From Chloroflexota bacterium (GTDB lineage Bacteria; Chloroflexota; Anaerolineae; Aggregatilineales; UBA3940): DNA of 6,575 bases. Location of the stretch: the NCBI GenBank assembly GCA_010092775.1, contig JAADYZ010000266.1:1-6575 (forward strand). Reading direction: 5' to 3'. Position numbers and translations under genes: made by a program. The notes below the pieces were generated by a model. That model was not told the origin of the DNA. It was given only the letters and a program-made list of their open reading frames with translations, and ran no database searches. Below are positions 1-5,972 of the stretch, one piece after another; position 1 is the stretch's first letter, and every line of letters starts with the position of its first letter.

Positions 1-384
1 CCAACAGGTGATCTCACCCAATATACGGATACCCCAGACTCTGATGAGATTTGGCCTGCCTGGTCACCCGATGGATCAACGATCGCTTTCTCGTCCGATC
101 GCGAGACGGCCCGCGTTCATCTCTATGTCATCAATGCAGGCTGCGTGACACCTTGTGGCGATGAAGCACGCCGCGTGACGCCGCCGGGTGATGTTCACGA
201 GTTTGAGCCAGCCTGGTCGCCAGATAGCGAGTGGATCGCTTTCTCCTCTCATCGTGACCTTGAGAATCCCGACGATATCTTATTTGACTTCGAGATTTTC
301 ATCATCCGCCCGGACGGCAGCGATCTCACTCAGATTACCCGCAGCTCCAACACAGACGATCTCGCGCCAGCCTGGGGCCCCTGA
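1..384 (+). CDS. PD40/TolB-like beta-propeller protein, C-terminal fragment
   Basis: The reading frame is open from base 1 to the TGA at 382-384, giving 127 residues of a protein whose N-terminus lies outside the window. Two clear WD40-like (PD40) blade signatures are visible: PAWSPDGSTIAFSSDR at residues 19-34 and PAWSPDSEWIAFSSHRD at 70-86. A final half-blade ends in LAPAWGP. The spacing of about 50 residues and the phrases RPDGSDLTQIT and ARRVTPPGD between the blades are typical of TolB-type propellers. In such proteins the propeller is usually extracytoplasmic and mediates protein binding; some members are attached to other domains that cannot be seen here. One inter-blade loop carries a Cys pair (C48 and C52, CVTPC) that could form a disulfide. 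The gene converges on the minus-strand array and shares the terminator at 406-442. The family call is solid; the specific function is unknown. Confidence 0.85.
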   Translation, partial: PTGDLTQYTDTPDSDEIWPAWSPDGSTIAFSSDRETARVHLYVINAGCVTPCGDEARRVTPPGDVHEFEPAWSPDSEWIAFSSHRDLENPDDILFDFEIFIIRPDGSDLTQITRSSNTDDLAPAWGP

Positions 385-405
385 TCTAAGCTCCACATCA
401 AACAC

Positions 406-442
406 AAAAGCGGCTGCCATCTAACGCATGGCAGCCGCTTTT
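406..442. terminator. Bidirectional intrinsic terminator
   Basis: A perfect 15-bp inverted repeat (406-420 and 428-442, arm AAAAGCGGCTGCCAT) encloses a 7-base loop. The arms end in A4 and T4, so either strand produces a GC-rich stem followed by a U-tract, with further T-rich sequence on both sides. It lies 21 bp after the stop of the propeller gene and 23 bp after the stop of the last gene of the minus-strand array. It can therefore end both convergent transcripts. Confidence 0.9.
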
Positions 443-465
443 AATTCAGATTTTAACTTGTGGAA

Positions 466-849
466 CTAATTGATGAATTCAGCTTCTTGATTATTGATTA
501 AGTCCAGTGCTTCATCCAGGCTGCTGACCATGTGTAGAGGCGCATACAACCGCGAGAAGATGGTGGCGGCGCGACGCAAGATACCCTTCGCATTGATCAA
601 TACATTCATCTGGCTGGGGCTGTTCAAGCCGGGCAAGCTGAGCATGTGCGGCAGGTTTTGCAGCAGCTTATCCGGTGGTTCGCCAGCGTTTGTGAAGTCG
701 TGCAGAGCATAAATCGCATCATTCATACCGCGCATATCGCGCGCCCAAGCTTCGTTGGCCTGCCGCAAATCGGTCCAGGTCCAGTCTCCGTTGTAAGCCC
801 AGCAGGCAATACCTTGATTTTCGTCCATCCATTCAATTGTTACCGGCAT
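466..849 (-). CDS. Small WTW/HDF paralog A (STAS/SpoIIAA-like fold suspected)
   Basis: This 127-residue protein is the last gene of a four-paralog array; its function is not recognised. It has the shared pattern: an N-terminal IEW strand, GDWTWTDL near residue 25, ALHDF in the middle, an LP element, then GILRRAATIFSRLY and a C-terminal VSSLDEALDLI. The alternating strands and helices, with a C-terminal EAL-type helix, resemble STAS/SpoIIAA-like domains, but that is inference. No signal peptide or membrane segment is visible, so it is probably cytosolic. I chose ATG 849 over the upstream in-frame TTG at 885 because the paralogs all begin with M-[PTS]-[VI]-x-[IL]-[EDN]-W and because TTG 885 would overlap gene B by 31 bp. 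AGGAAGGA (861-868) is an upstream Shine-Dalgarno, 11 bases from the ATG, and AAGGA lies nearer. The start is 5 bp after B's stop. It is most like gene C, sharing the GDWTW and GILRRAA motifs. Confidence 0.82.
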   Translation of the reverse strand: MPVTIEWMDENQGIACWAYNGDWTWTDLRQANEAWARDMRGMNDAIYALHDFTNAGEPPDKLLQNLPHMLSLPGLNSPSQMNVLINAKGILRRAATIFSRLYAPLHMVSSLDEALDLINNQEAEFIN

Positions 850-854
850 AATCC

Positions 855-1295
855 TTACTTTCCTTCCTGAGGCAGGTTGGACCAATCGATCAGTCTTAAC
901 GAGCCAGTTCCTCTCGGTCGTTTCTTATATTCTTCGATGGCGGCAAGCGCTTCGTCAATGCTGTCAACAAAGGCCAGATTGATCAGAAGCCTGGACAGCA
1001 AACCACCCGCTTTCCGTACAAAAGTCGATCCACCGACGATCACGTAGAAGTCAGCCAGATTGGGTGGATATGAGGTGTGCGGTGGCATGAGCTGCGGAAT
1101 CTTGGCGATAAGCTTCTCAGGTGGGTTTTCCGCGCGACTGAAGTCGTGCACACCGAAGACTTGATGCGGCAGCCCTTCGAGCATGTCGGCTTGTGTCGCT
1201 GCACCGCTGGTGAGTTCGTCCCAAGTCCAGTTGCCCTCATAGGTCCACAGCAGGATCGCGTTGGCATCTTCCAGCCAATTGATCGCTATTGGCAT
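855..1295 (-). CDS. Small WTW/HDF paralog B with C-terminal extension
   Basis: This protein has 146 residues. It shares the array pattern: INW at the start, GNWTWDEL near residue 21, GVHDFSRAENPPEKL, PQLMPPH, DFYVIVGG, and VRKAGGLLSRL before a C-terminal SIDEALAAI. It is closest to gene D, with which it shares the WTWDEL-to-QA helix, the LPPH/MPPH turn, P-x-N-x-x-D and VIVG. It lacks the GILRR form seen in A and C. A basic/polar tail of about 18 residues (EEYKKRPRG...) after the last helix is not found in the others. The start is ATG 1295, with AGGGAG (1303-1308) 7 bases upstream; an in-frame TTG at 1319 is rejected because it lies upstream of this Shine-Dalgarno and the extra residues have no match in the paralogs. 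Gene A follows 5 bp later. Function unknown; probably cytosolic. Confidence 0.82.
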   Translation of the reverse strand: MPIAINWLEDANAILLWTYEGNWTWDELTSGAATQADMLEGLPHQVFGVHDFSRAENPPEKLIAKIPQLMPPHTSYPPNLADFYVIVGGSTFVRKAGGLLSRLLINLAFVDSIDEALAAIEEYKKRPRGTGSLRLIDWSNLPQEGK

Positions 1296-1370
1296 TCTCC
1301 ATCTCCCTAGGTTGCTCAAATGGTCCCTATAGTCTAGAGAGTTGGGCCGGACGCTGCGTCAAAACCTTCA
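1296..1370 (-). promoter_or_regulatory. Possible weak promoter region for the B-A gene pair
   Basis: Minus-strand sequence between the T-tract and gene B contains TTGACG, a good -35 match. Downstream there is only a loose A/T-rich element (TAGACTATAG) at a long spacing of about 20 bases. No convincing -10 box lies at 16-18 bases. The gap between C and B is 140 bp, whereas D/C overlap and B/A are 5 bp apart, so a separate promoter here is plausible. The boxes themselves are weak. Confidence 0.25.
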
Positions 1371-1414
1371 TAAAAAGAATAAAAAAGCGCTAAAGACAGC
1401 GAGCCTCAAGCGCC
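1371..1414 (-). terminator. Possible weak intrinsic terminator after gene C
   Basis: On the minus strand, GGCGCT (1409-1414) can pair with AGCGCT (1386-1391): five standard pairs plus one G-T wobble, with a loop of 17 bases. A T-rich run (TTTTTTATTCTTTTT) follows at once. It lies 21 bp beyond the stop of gene C. The stem is short, so termination may be partial. If it works, it separates the D-C pair from the B-A pair. Confidence 0.4.
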
Positions 1415-1435
1415 CATGTTACGACAGTCTACGCT

Positions 1436-1828
1436 CTAGTTGACCGGAATCTCTTGAGCCTGAGCCACCAGTTCCAAGGCTTCTTCAGGTGTATCGACGA
1501 GATTCAACCGACCGTATACGCGTGAATAGATCTCTGCTGCCCGCCGCAAGATGCCGCTGGTCCCGATTAGCGTGTGAACATTGCTCATGTTGGTCAGGTC
1601 GGTAATGTGCGGCAGATTCAAGATCTGGGGTAGGCGGGTCAGCAGGTGCTCAGGGGGGCGACCAGCCTCTCGAAAGTCATGGACAAGATAAACGGTGAAC
1701 GGTAAGTCTCGCACACTGGCCGACCATTCATGGTCAATCTTCACCAGATCATCCCAGGTCCAATCGCCGATGAATGACCACATCGCAATCTTCCTGTCTG
1801 CTGTCAACCAATCCAGTAGGATCGTCAT
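1436..1828 (-). CDS. Small WTW/HDF paralog C (STAS/SpoIIAA-like fold suspected)
   Basis: This 130-residue member of the paralog array begins MTILLDW. It carries GDWTWDDL near residue 21, then YLVHDFREAGRPPEHLL, RLPQILNLP, a TLIGTSGILRRAAEIYSRVYG segment and a C-terminal TPEEALELV helix. It is closest to gene A, matching in the GDWTW-x-DL helix with EW, in the LP-x-x-L-x-LP turn and in GILRRAA-x-I-x-SR-x-Y. The start ATG (1826-1828) overlaps the TGA of gene D as ATGA, a standard arrangement for coupled translation, and AAGGGA (1835-1840) lies 6 bases upstream. There is no signal peptide or membrane helix. The name of the family is not recognised; a STAS-like alpha/beta fold is inferred from the order of strands and helices only. 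Confidence 0.84.
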   Translation of the reverse strand: MTILLDWLTADRKIAMWSFIGDWTWDDLVKIDHEWSASVRDLPFTVYLVHDFREAGRPPEHLLTRLPQILNLPHITDLTNMSNVHTLIGTSGILRRAAEIYSRVYGRLNLVDTPEEALELVAQAQEIPVN

Positions 1829-2238
1829 GCTGCATCCCTTTCTTGAGAGCTGCTAGTCGGACGGCCTACCTGATTGATGATCAGCTCAGCCGCCTCCTCT
1901 ATTGTTTCAGCGAACTGAACCTGCATAAACACCCGCGAAACAATTTGCGCCGTTCGCAGCAGTGCGCCGCTCAGGCCAACGATCACGGTGATATCGCTGA
2001 TATTCGCCGGGCGTTCCAGGTGAGGTGGCAAGATCAGCGGCAGGCGCGCCAGGAAGCGCTCCGGCAAGGATTGTGTTTGGTGAAAGTCGTGGACGATGCT
2101 GACCAGATGCGGGATGTCGGCTACCAGGGCAGCCTGCGAACGGCTGATGGCGACCAGTTCATCCCAGGTCCAGACCTTGTCATACCTCCAGATCAGAATG
2201 GAGTGTGCTTCGTCATACCAATCCAATGTGATAGACAC
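1825..2238 (-). CDS. Small WTW/HDF paralog D, first gene of the array
   Basis: This 137-residue protein starts at GTG 2238 with the strong Shine-Dalgarno GAGGAG (2247-2252) 8 bases upstream; its first residues MSITLDW match the starts of its paralogs. Visible blocks are VWTWDELVAISRSQA, SIVHDFHQTQSLPERFL, RLPLILPPH, ISDITVIVGLSGALLR, QIVSRVF and a C-terminal TIEEAAELI, followed by a polar Ser-rich tail. It pairs with gene B in the PPH turn and VIVG strand. It lacks the Gly before WTW that A, B and C have (KVWTW instead of GDWTW or GNWTW). The stop overlaps gene C by 4 bp. It is the promoter-proximal gene, with a TATACT box about 35 bp upstream. Function unknown; cytosolic by lack of a signal sequence. 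Confidence 0.83.
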   Translation of the reverse strand: MSITLDWYDEAHSILIWRYDKVWTWDELVAISRSQAALVADIPHLVSIVHDFHQTQSLPERFLARLPLILPPHLERPANISDITVIVGLSGALLRTAQIVSRVFMQVQFAETIEEAAELIINQVGRPTSSSQERDAA

Positions 2239-2272
2239 GAGAGTAGCTCCTCAGCTTTCCTAACTTACGACT

Positions 2273-2278
2273 AGTATA
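2273..2278 (-). promoter_or_regulatory. Likely -10 box of the four-paralog array
   Basis: On the minus strand TATACT matches the sigma-70 -10 consensus at 5 of 6 positions. It would start transcription about 25-30 bases before the GTG of gene D, leaving room for the GAGGAG ribosome site. No good -35 hexamer is seen at 16-18 bases, so an activator or another sigma factor may be needed. TACAAT (2315-2320) is an alternative -10, also without a clear -35. Confidence 0.4.
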
Positions 2279-2340
2279 AGACCGGATCAGGTGGGGAGGA
2301 AGTCTCTGTAAGCTATTGTAATGAGAGGCCCAAAACGCAT

Positions 2341-2367
2341 AATCCCCGGCGCGGCGTGCCGGGGATT
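2341..2367 (-). terminator. Hairpin terminator of the patatin-vWA operon
   Basis: A perfect 10-bp GC-rich inverted repeat (AATCCCCGGC at 2341-2350, and its complement at 2358-2367) has a 7-base loop. It lies about 105 bp beyond the stop of the vWA lipoprotein gene. The minus-strand trailer is ATGCGTTTTG, so the U-tract is short and set back. It is the only strong stem between this operon and the array, and a terminator is the simplest reading. Confidence 0.6.
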
Positions 2368-2471
2368 CACTCTCTTCTGCCTCCATGGGGAGATGGGGTC
2401 AGGAGTTACAATCTGTTACTTCTCACTATATCAGAGCCGCTGGCGTATTGCAGCCCGCTAAACTGCGCGAT

Positions 2472-3830
2472 TTACTGCTGGTCGATTGGCCCAAAGAGGG
2501 CAGCCAACTCATCACGGATCAAGCGCACGACCAGCGCGTCGAGGTCTTCAACGGTGTAGTCTGGCACACTCACATCGTCGCGGCCAGGCTCGCCAGAGGC
2601 TTGCGGCTGGCTGTCGTAGGTCAGGAAGATGAAGTTCCCACCGGTGAACTGAGCGATCTGGCGGAAGATGTACTCGCCCTGAGCATTCAGCCCGCTTGAA
2701 GCGATCGGATGAACTTTGATGCCAAAGCTGGCGGCGTTAGCCATCTCCTGTGCGTAGTCGAAATCCTGTTGATAGTCCAGATGGGGTGGGGCGTCGGCCA
2801 CCAGGAACATCAGCTTGACCGTATCCTCTTGCCGCCAATCCACATCCCAGATGGCGCGGTGCATTCCTTCGTTGAGTGACTCAGGTTCGTCACCGCCGCC
2901 AGCGGCCTGCACCTCCAGTAATGCAGATTGGAAGGTATCGATGCTGCCGGTGAACTGTGTGATGCGCGTGACGTACTCGTCACCCCGGTCACGATAGTGG
3001 ACCATGCCAAAACGGACGTTGGGCTGGCTGGGTAGGGCGGCCACCTGGGCCGAGATACTGAGGATGTTCTCCTTCAATTGGGCGATCTCGTCATCCATGC
3101 TGCCGGTCGCGTCGATCAAGAACATCACATCGAGTTGCACCGGGGCTTCTGCCGGGTCGGTATCCAGCACGACATCCCACTCACCCGTCTCGCCTTCGAG
3201 GTTGAGCTGCTCAACGGCATCACCTTTTCGAACCGTGACATTGAGGTTGGCGGCACCATTGGTGTAAGCCAGGGGGAACACATAGGCAATGCCAGTGGCG
3301 TTAGTTTGCAGGGTGGCCAGCAGGTTTTGGCCATCGTAGATGGTTACGGTAGCGCCCAACACGGGCAGACCGTCCGGCGTGGTGATCCGCAGCATGTGGC
3401 GCTGGCTGACATCAACATCCAACACATTGGCCAAGCCCACGAAACGGGCATAGTCGCGCCGATATTGCAGGTAGGCGTCAAACTCGCTGTTGTCGTTGAT
3501 CTCCCCGGCACTGAGATCAGGCTGGAACTGCTCATCAACCACGGAAGGCGATTCGGCGGGACCACCTGCGCCTTCACCCCCTCCTCGGTCATCATCACCT
3601 TCACTGGCGGGGGCCTCTTCCTCCATCGCCTGGTCTTCTTCGGCAGCGTAAGGGTCGGCTGTGGTTGGTGCGGAGTCATCGCTTGCTCCGTCTACGTCGA
3701 TGACGTCGTTCTCGTCCTCATTGGCCCCGACGCTCTCCGTCACGACTACCTCTTGAGAAGGAGCCGCACAGCCAGCCAGCACAAGGATGACGATACTGGC
3801 AAGCAGAGTCCAGGGAATTAAGGTCTTCAA
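2472..3830 (-). CDS. von Willebrand factor A domain lipoprotein
   Basis: This 452-residue protein has a hydrophobic signal peptide ending in the lipobox LAGC with Cys21, so it should be lipid-anchored outside the cytoplasmic membrane. Residues 34-82 are a very acidic, low-complexity linker, followed by a Gly-rich stretch. Residues about 146-220 (LRITTPDGLPVLGATVTIYDG...) look like a carboxypeptidase-regulatory/Ig-type beta-sandwich. Residues about 231-405 form the vWA domain: the MIDAS motif D240-A-T242-G-S244, GGGDEPE at 311-317 and the later Asp in VADAPPH (D346). The metal site looks intact, so ligand binding through a divalent cation is likely; the ligand is unknown. The start is TTG 3830, preceded by AGGAG (3839-3843) with 8 bases between. 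The next in-frame Met (M69) would delete the signal peptide. The gene lies 15 bp after the patatin stop, so co-transcription is very likely. Confidence 0.9.
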   Translation of the reverse strand: MKTLIPWTLLASIVILVLAGCAAPSQEVVVTESVGANEDENDVIDVDGASDDSAPTTADPYAAEEDQAMEEEAPASEGDDDRGGGEGAGGPAESPSVVDEQFQPDLSAGEINDNSEFDAYLQYRRDYARFVGLANVLDVDVSQRHMLRITTPDGLPVLGATVTIYDGQNLLATLQTNATGIAYVFPLAYTNGAANLNVTVRKGDAVEQLNLEGETGEWDVVLDTDPAEAPVQLDVMFLIDATGSMDDEIAQLKENILSISAQVAALPSQPNVRFGMVHYRDRGDEYVTRITQFTGSIDTFQSALLEVQAAGGGDEPESLNEGMHRAIWDVDWRQEDTVKLMFLVADAPPHLDYQQDFDYAQEMANAASFGIKVHPIASSGLNAQGEYIFRQIAQFTGGNFIFLTYDSQPQASGEPGRDDVSVPDYTVEDLDALVVRLIRDELAALFGPIDQQ

Positions 3831-3838
3831 AGGGCACT

Positions 3839-3843
3839 CTCCT
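3839..3843 (-). promoter_or_regulatory. Ribosome binding site fixing the TTG start of the vWA lipoprotein
   Basis: AGGAG on the minus strand sits 8 bases before TTG 3830. It falls in the 15-bp gap after the patatin stop codon (3846-3848). There is no ATG near this site in frame, and the signal peptide begins exactly at the TTG. Confidence 0.7.
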
Positions 3844-3845
3844 GA

Positions 3846-5930
3846 TTAAGGTTGAATCTTCTCCTCAGGGGTAAGACGCCCGACGCCCATGTTTTGTTCC
3901 GAAAGAAAGCCGTCCAGCGTATAGCCGACCACATCAACCTGCCAGGTTTGCCACCAGGCTTCATCCCAATCGGGTAGCGGATGCGCGGCCAGCAGGTCAG
4001 CCTGACCAGCCCAATGCAGCGCCTCGACAAGGCGCGCCACCCGCCGACGCAAGCCAAAGTACTCATAGAGCCGATTGACCGCCTCATAGGAGCGCCGACG
4101 CTGCTCGGGGATTTGGTAGGTATGGGTGTCGAACAGGCTGCGACTCAGCAGCGTGCGTTCCGGATAGCCGAAGCTGTAACCAGGCGGCTCGCCTAAATGG
4201 ATGCTGAGAATCGACGCGGGTTCTCGCGCCAGCGTGCAGAAAAGCAGCGTCGCATCAAAGAAGCCTGCCCCGACATCCAGGTAGATGTCATCACCGATGC
4301 GCTCTGCGGGCAGGTAGAGCGGCACCGCCATCCCAGCCAAGACCGATTGAATCACAGGCCCGTTGACAGGGCGAATGACTGTGCCGCCAAAGACGGTCTG
4401 CTGATCGCCTGGCATGCCCAGGAAGGCGGGCACCCCATCAGAGGCCCGCGCTGCCGAGACCAACAGGGGCAGCTTGAGGTCCTCAAAGGTCAGCGCTTCA
4501 GGGTCGCTGCTGCCCGTCCATTTGGTCAACAAGCGGCGCAGAGTACGCCGCAGTGGATCGCTGTTGCCGAGTGATCGGGGGAAGCGCCAGGGCTTCAACC
4601 AGTTGACTTCAAATAGATCGTTGGCGTGCAGGCCGTCAAAAAGATCATAAAGATCGTCCAGGCTGTTCTGGGCCGCTGGCAAATAGAGATCAGGGTGCCG
4701 GTTGGCCGCCAGGTTGATGGCATGAAAGAAGGCGTTCAGTACCCCGGCTGATGCCCCAGAGACTCGCCGCACCCGGCTGGCGTGCCCGGCGGCACGATCT
4801 TTGAACAGCCGGGTGAATCCCAGTTCGATCAAAATCGATGAGAGGCCACCCGCCCCATAGAAGATGTCAAAGGGGCGATCGAAGTCAAAGGTGGCCAGCT
4901 GCGGCCCGCCGATTTCTTCTGCCATCGCAATGAAGCGATCTTGCTCGCGGACGGCAATCTCGATGTCTTTGAACAGCTCAGTCGAGGTGAGATACTGCAC
5001 ACGGGTATGGGCCGCCTCCAGCGGCTGCGGGTCTTCCCAGCGATCAGAAGCGTCAATGAGCTCATGCTGCCCAGCCGCCCGACCTGATTCGACCAAGCGA
5101 TCAGCCGCGGTGCGCAGCGCTTCGATCCGGCGGATCAGGTCGAGATAGTGATCCGCTAGCCAGGATTGGTTGCGCTCATACCAGCGGTGCATGTGAAAGG
5201 GTGTTGTTACGGTTGAAATTGGGGCCTTGATCAGCGGGGTGTCAGGCTGGTTGCACAGGATTGGCCTTGGATCGGCGCGCTGCATATCGAAAAGGGTTGG
5301 CGTGAGGTCGGGCATTCCTGGCCGGATCGACTTGTAATGAGCGCCATTCACCTGCACCGCGTCGTATTGGAGCAAAATGCTCAGGGCCGCCAGGCAGGCC
5401 TCAACGGCAGGGGCCTCTTCGGTCCGCAGGCTGAAATTGTGGTAGTCAATGTGCAAGCTTTGGTCTTCTGGACCGAAGAACACCGGAAATCCATCTTTGT
5501 CGCCTGCCACCAGGTAGACCGGTAGGGCCAGTTCGCTCAAGCGCAACGCGGCCCCATCTCGACCTGTATAGCGTGTCAGTCGTTCAATCAACCAGCGGCG
5601 CAGCGCGCTGAGATTCTTGAGGCCGTAAGGCAGAGCGCGCCAGTTAACCTGTTGATAGTGTTGCTTGCGTCGCGCTTCCAGCAAGGAGCGCAGGCCGTCC
5701 AGGGCTGCCGATGCCGTCTGATCATAGTGATCTGGTCGAAGCTGGGCCGAGCGCTTGATCCCATGCATCAAGGCGACCAATGCGCCGCCCGCGCTTCCGA
5801 CCATCCGCTCGATGGGCAAGCCTTGCGCGTCGAGGCGCTCGGCCAGGGCGATGTCGCGTAGTATGTGCTCGGGCCGTCGCAAGATGCCAGCCTGATAGAT
5901 CACGCTGATCGGTTTGTTTGCATGTGTCAT
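3846..5930 (-). CDS. Tandem patatin-like phospholipase, N-terminal half degenerate
   Basis: This 694-residue protein has two patatin-like halves joined by a helical linker (about 250-345). Half 2 (about 350-580) has the glycine-rich GAGGLSS oxyanion segment (359-365), the nucleophile elbow G392-A-S394-A-G396 and the D552-V-G motif. That is a complete Ser/Asp dyad for lipid acyl-ester hydrolysis. Half 1 (about 8-225) is homologous: both halves share VNW (95-97 and 442-444), an LTxxTG segment (118-123 and 468-473), and LP...DGxPxFxG (136-153 and 487-505). In half 1 the elbow reads G45-S-A47-G-G49 and the Asp position is Val194, so it appears inactive. Residues 600-694 form a mainly helical, Trp-rich tail. 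No signal peptide is visible, so it is probably cytosolic or membrane-peripheral. ATG 5930 is the only reasonable start: an in-frame TAA lies just upstream. No clear Shine-Dalgarno is present. The substrate cannot be told from sequence. Confidence 0.85.
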   Translation of the reverse strand: MTHANKPISVIYQAGILRRPEHILRDIALAERLDAQGLPIERMVGSAGGALVALMHGIKRSAQLRPDHYDQTASAALDGLRSLLEARRKQHYQQVNWRALPYGLKNLSALRRWLIERLTRYTGRDGAALRLSELALPVYLVAGDKDGFPVFFGPEDQSLHIDYHNFSLRTEEAPAVEACLAALSILLQYDAVQVNGAHYKSIRPGMPDLTPTLFDMQRADPRPILCNQPDTPLIKAPISTVTTPFHMHRWYERNQSWLADHYLDLIRRIEALRTAADRLVESGRAAGQHELIDASDRWEDPQPLEAAHTRVQYLTSTELFKDIEIAVREQDRFIAMAEEIGGPQLATFDFDRPFDIFYGAGGLSSILIELGFTRLFKDRAAGHASRVRRVSGASAGVLNAFFHAINLAANRHPDLYLPAAQNSLDDLYDLFDGLHANDLFEVNWLKPWRFPRSLGNSDPLRRTLRRLLTKWTGSSDPEALTFEDLKLPLLVSAARASDGVPAFLGMPGDQQTVFGGTVIRPVNGPVIQSVLAGMAVPLYLPAERIGDDIYLDVGAGFFDATLLFCTLAREPASILSIHLGEPPGYSFGYPERTLLSRSLFDTHTYQIPEQRRRSYEAVNRLYEYFGLRRRVARLVEALHWAGQADLLAAHPLPDWDEAWWQTWQVDVVGYTLDGFLSEQNMGVGRLTPEEKIQP

Positions 5931-5972
5931 GGGCTGGGTTGTCTGCTTGGCTTATGGGAAACTGCTGAAATC

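Larger units (their letters stand above)
466..1295 (-). repeat. Second copy of duplicated two-gene unit (B-A)
   Basis: This is the counterpart of the D-C unit, downstream on the same strand. Within it the genes are 5 bp apart rather than overlapping, and B has gained a C-terminal tail. Confidence 0.6.
1436..2238 (-). repeat. First copy of duplicated two-gene unit (D-C)
   Basis: At protein level D matches B and C matches A better than the other combinations, in the same gene order. This stretch is one copy of an apparent tandem duplication. The similarity is ancient: it is visible in the proteins and not as a long DNA repeat. Confidence 0.6.

Noticed and set aside
466..885. TTG 885 as start of gene A
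   Set aside because: It would overlap gene B by 31 bp and add 12 residues not present in the paralogs. ATG 849 aligns with the other three starts.
855..1319. TTG 1319 as start of gene B
   Set aside because: The AGGGAG ribosome site at 1303-1308 would lie inside the coding region. ATG 1295 matches the paralog starts.
466..2238. The four small paralogs as an immunity-protein array for a toxin
   Set aside because: No toxin, secretion domain or polymorphic-toxin cassette is nearby, and the strict WTW/HDF conservation does not suggest rapid diversification.
1774..2274. Plus-strand open frame (166 codons) across genes C and D
   Set aside because: It lies opposite two genes with clear paralogs and good ribosome sites. 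Its translation is Gln/Arg-rich with no recognisable motif.
3078..3821. Long plus-strand open frame (247 codons) antisense to the vWA lipoprotein gene
   Set aside because: The opposite strand has a signal peptide, lipobox and complete vWA motifs in frame. The antisense translation has no recognisable domain and arises from GC-rich codon bias.
3846..5930. Reading the patatin gene as two fused or frameshifted separate genes
   Set aside because: The frame is continuous through a helical linker, with no stop or frame change, and the C-terminal half has no ribosome site of its own. An internal duplication explains it.
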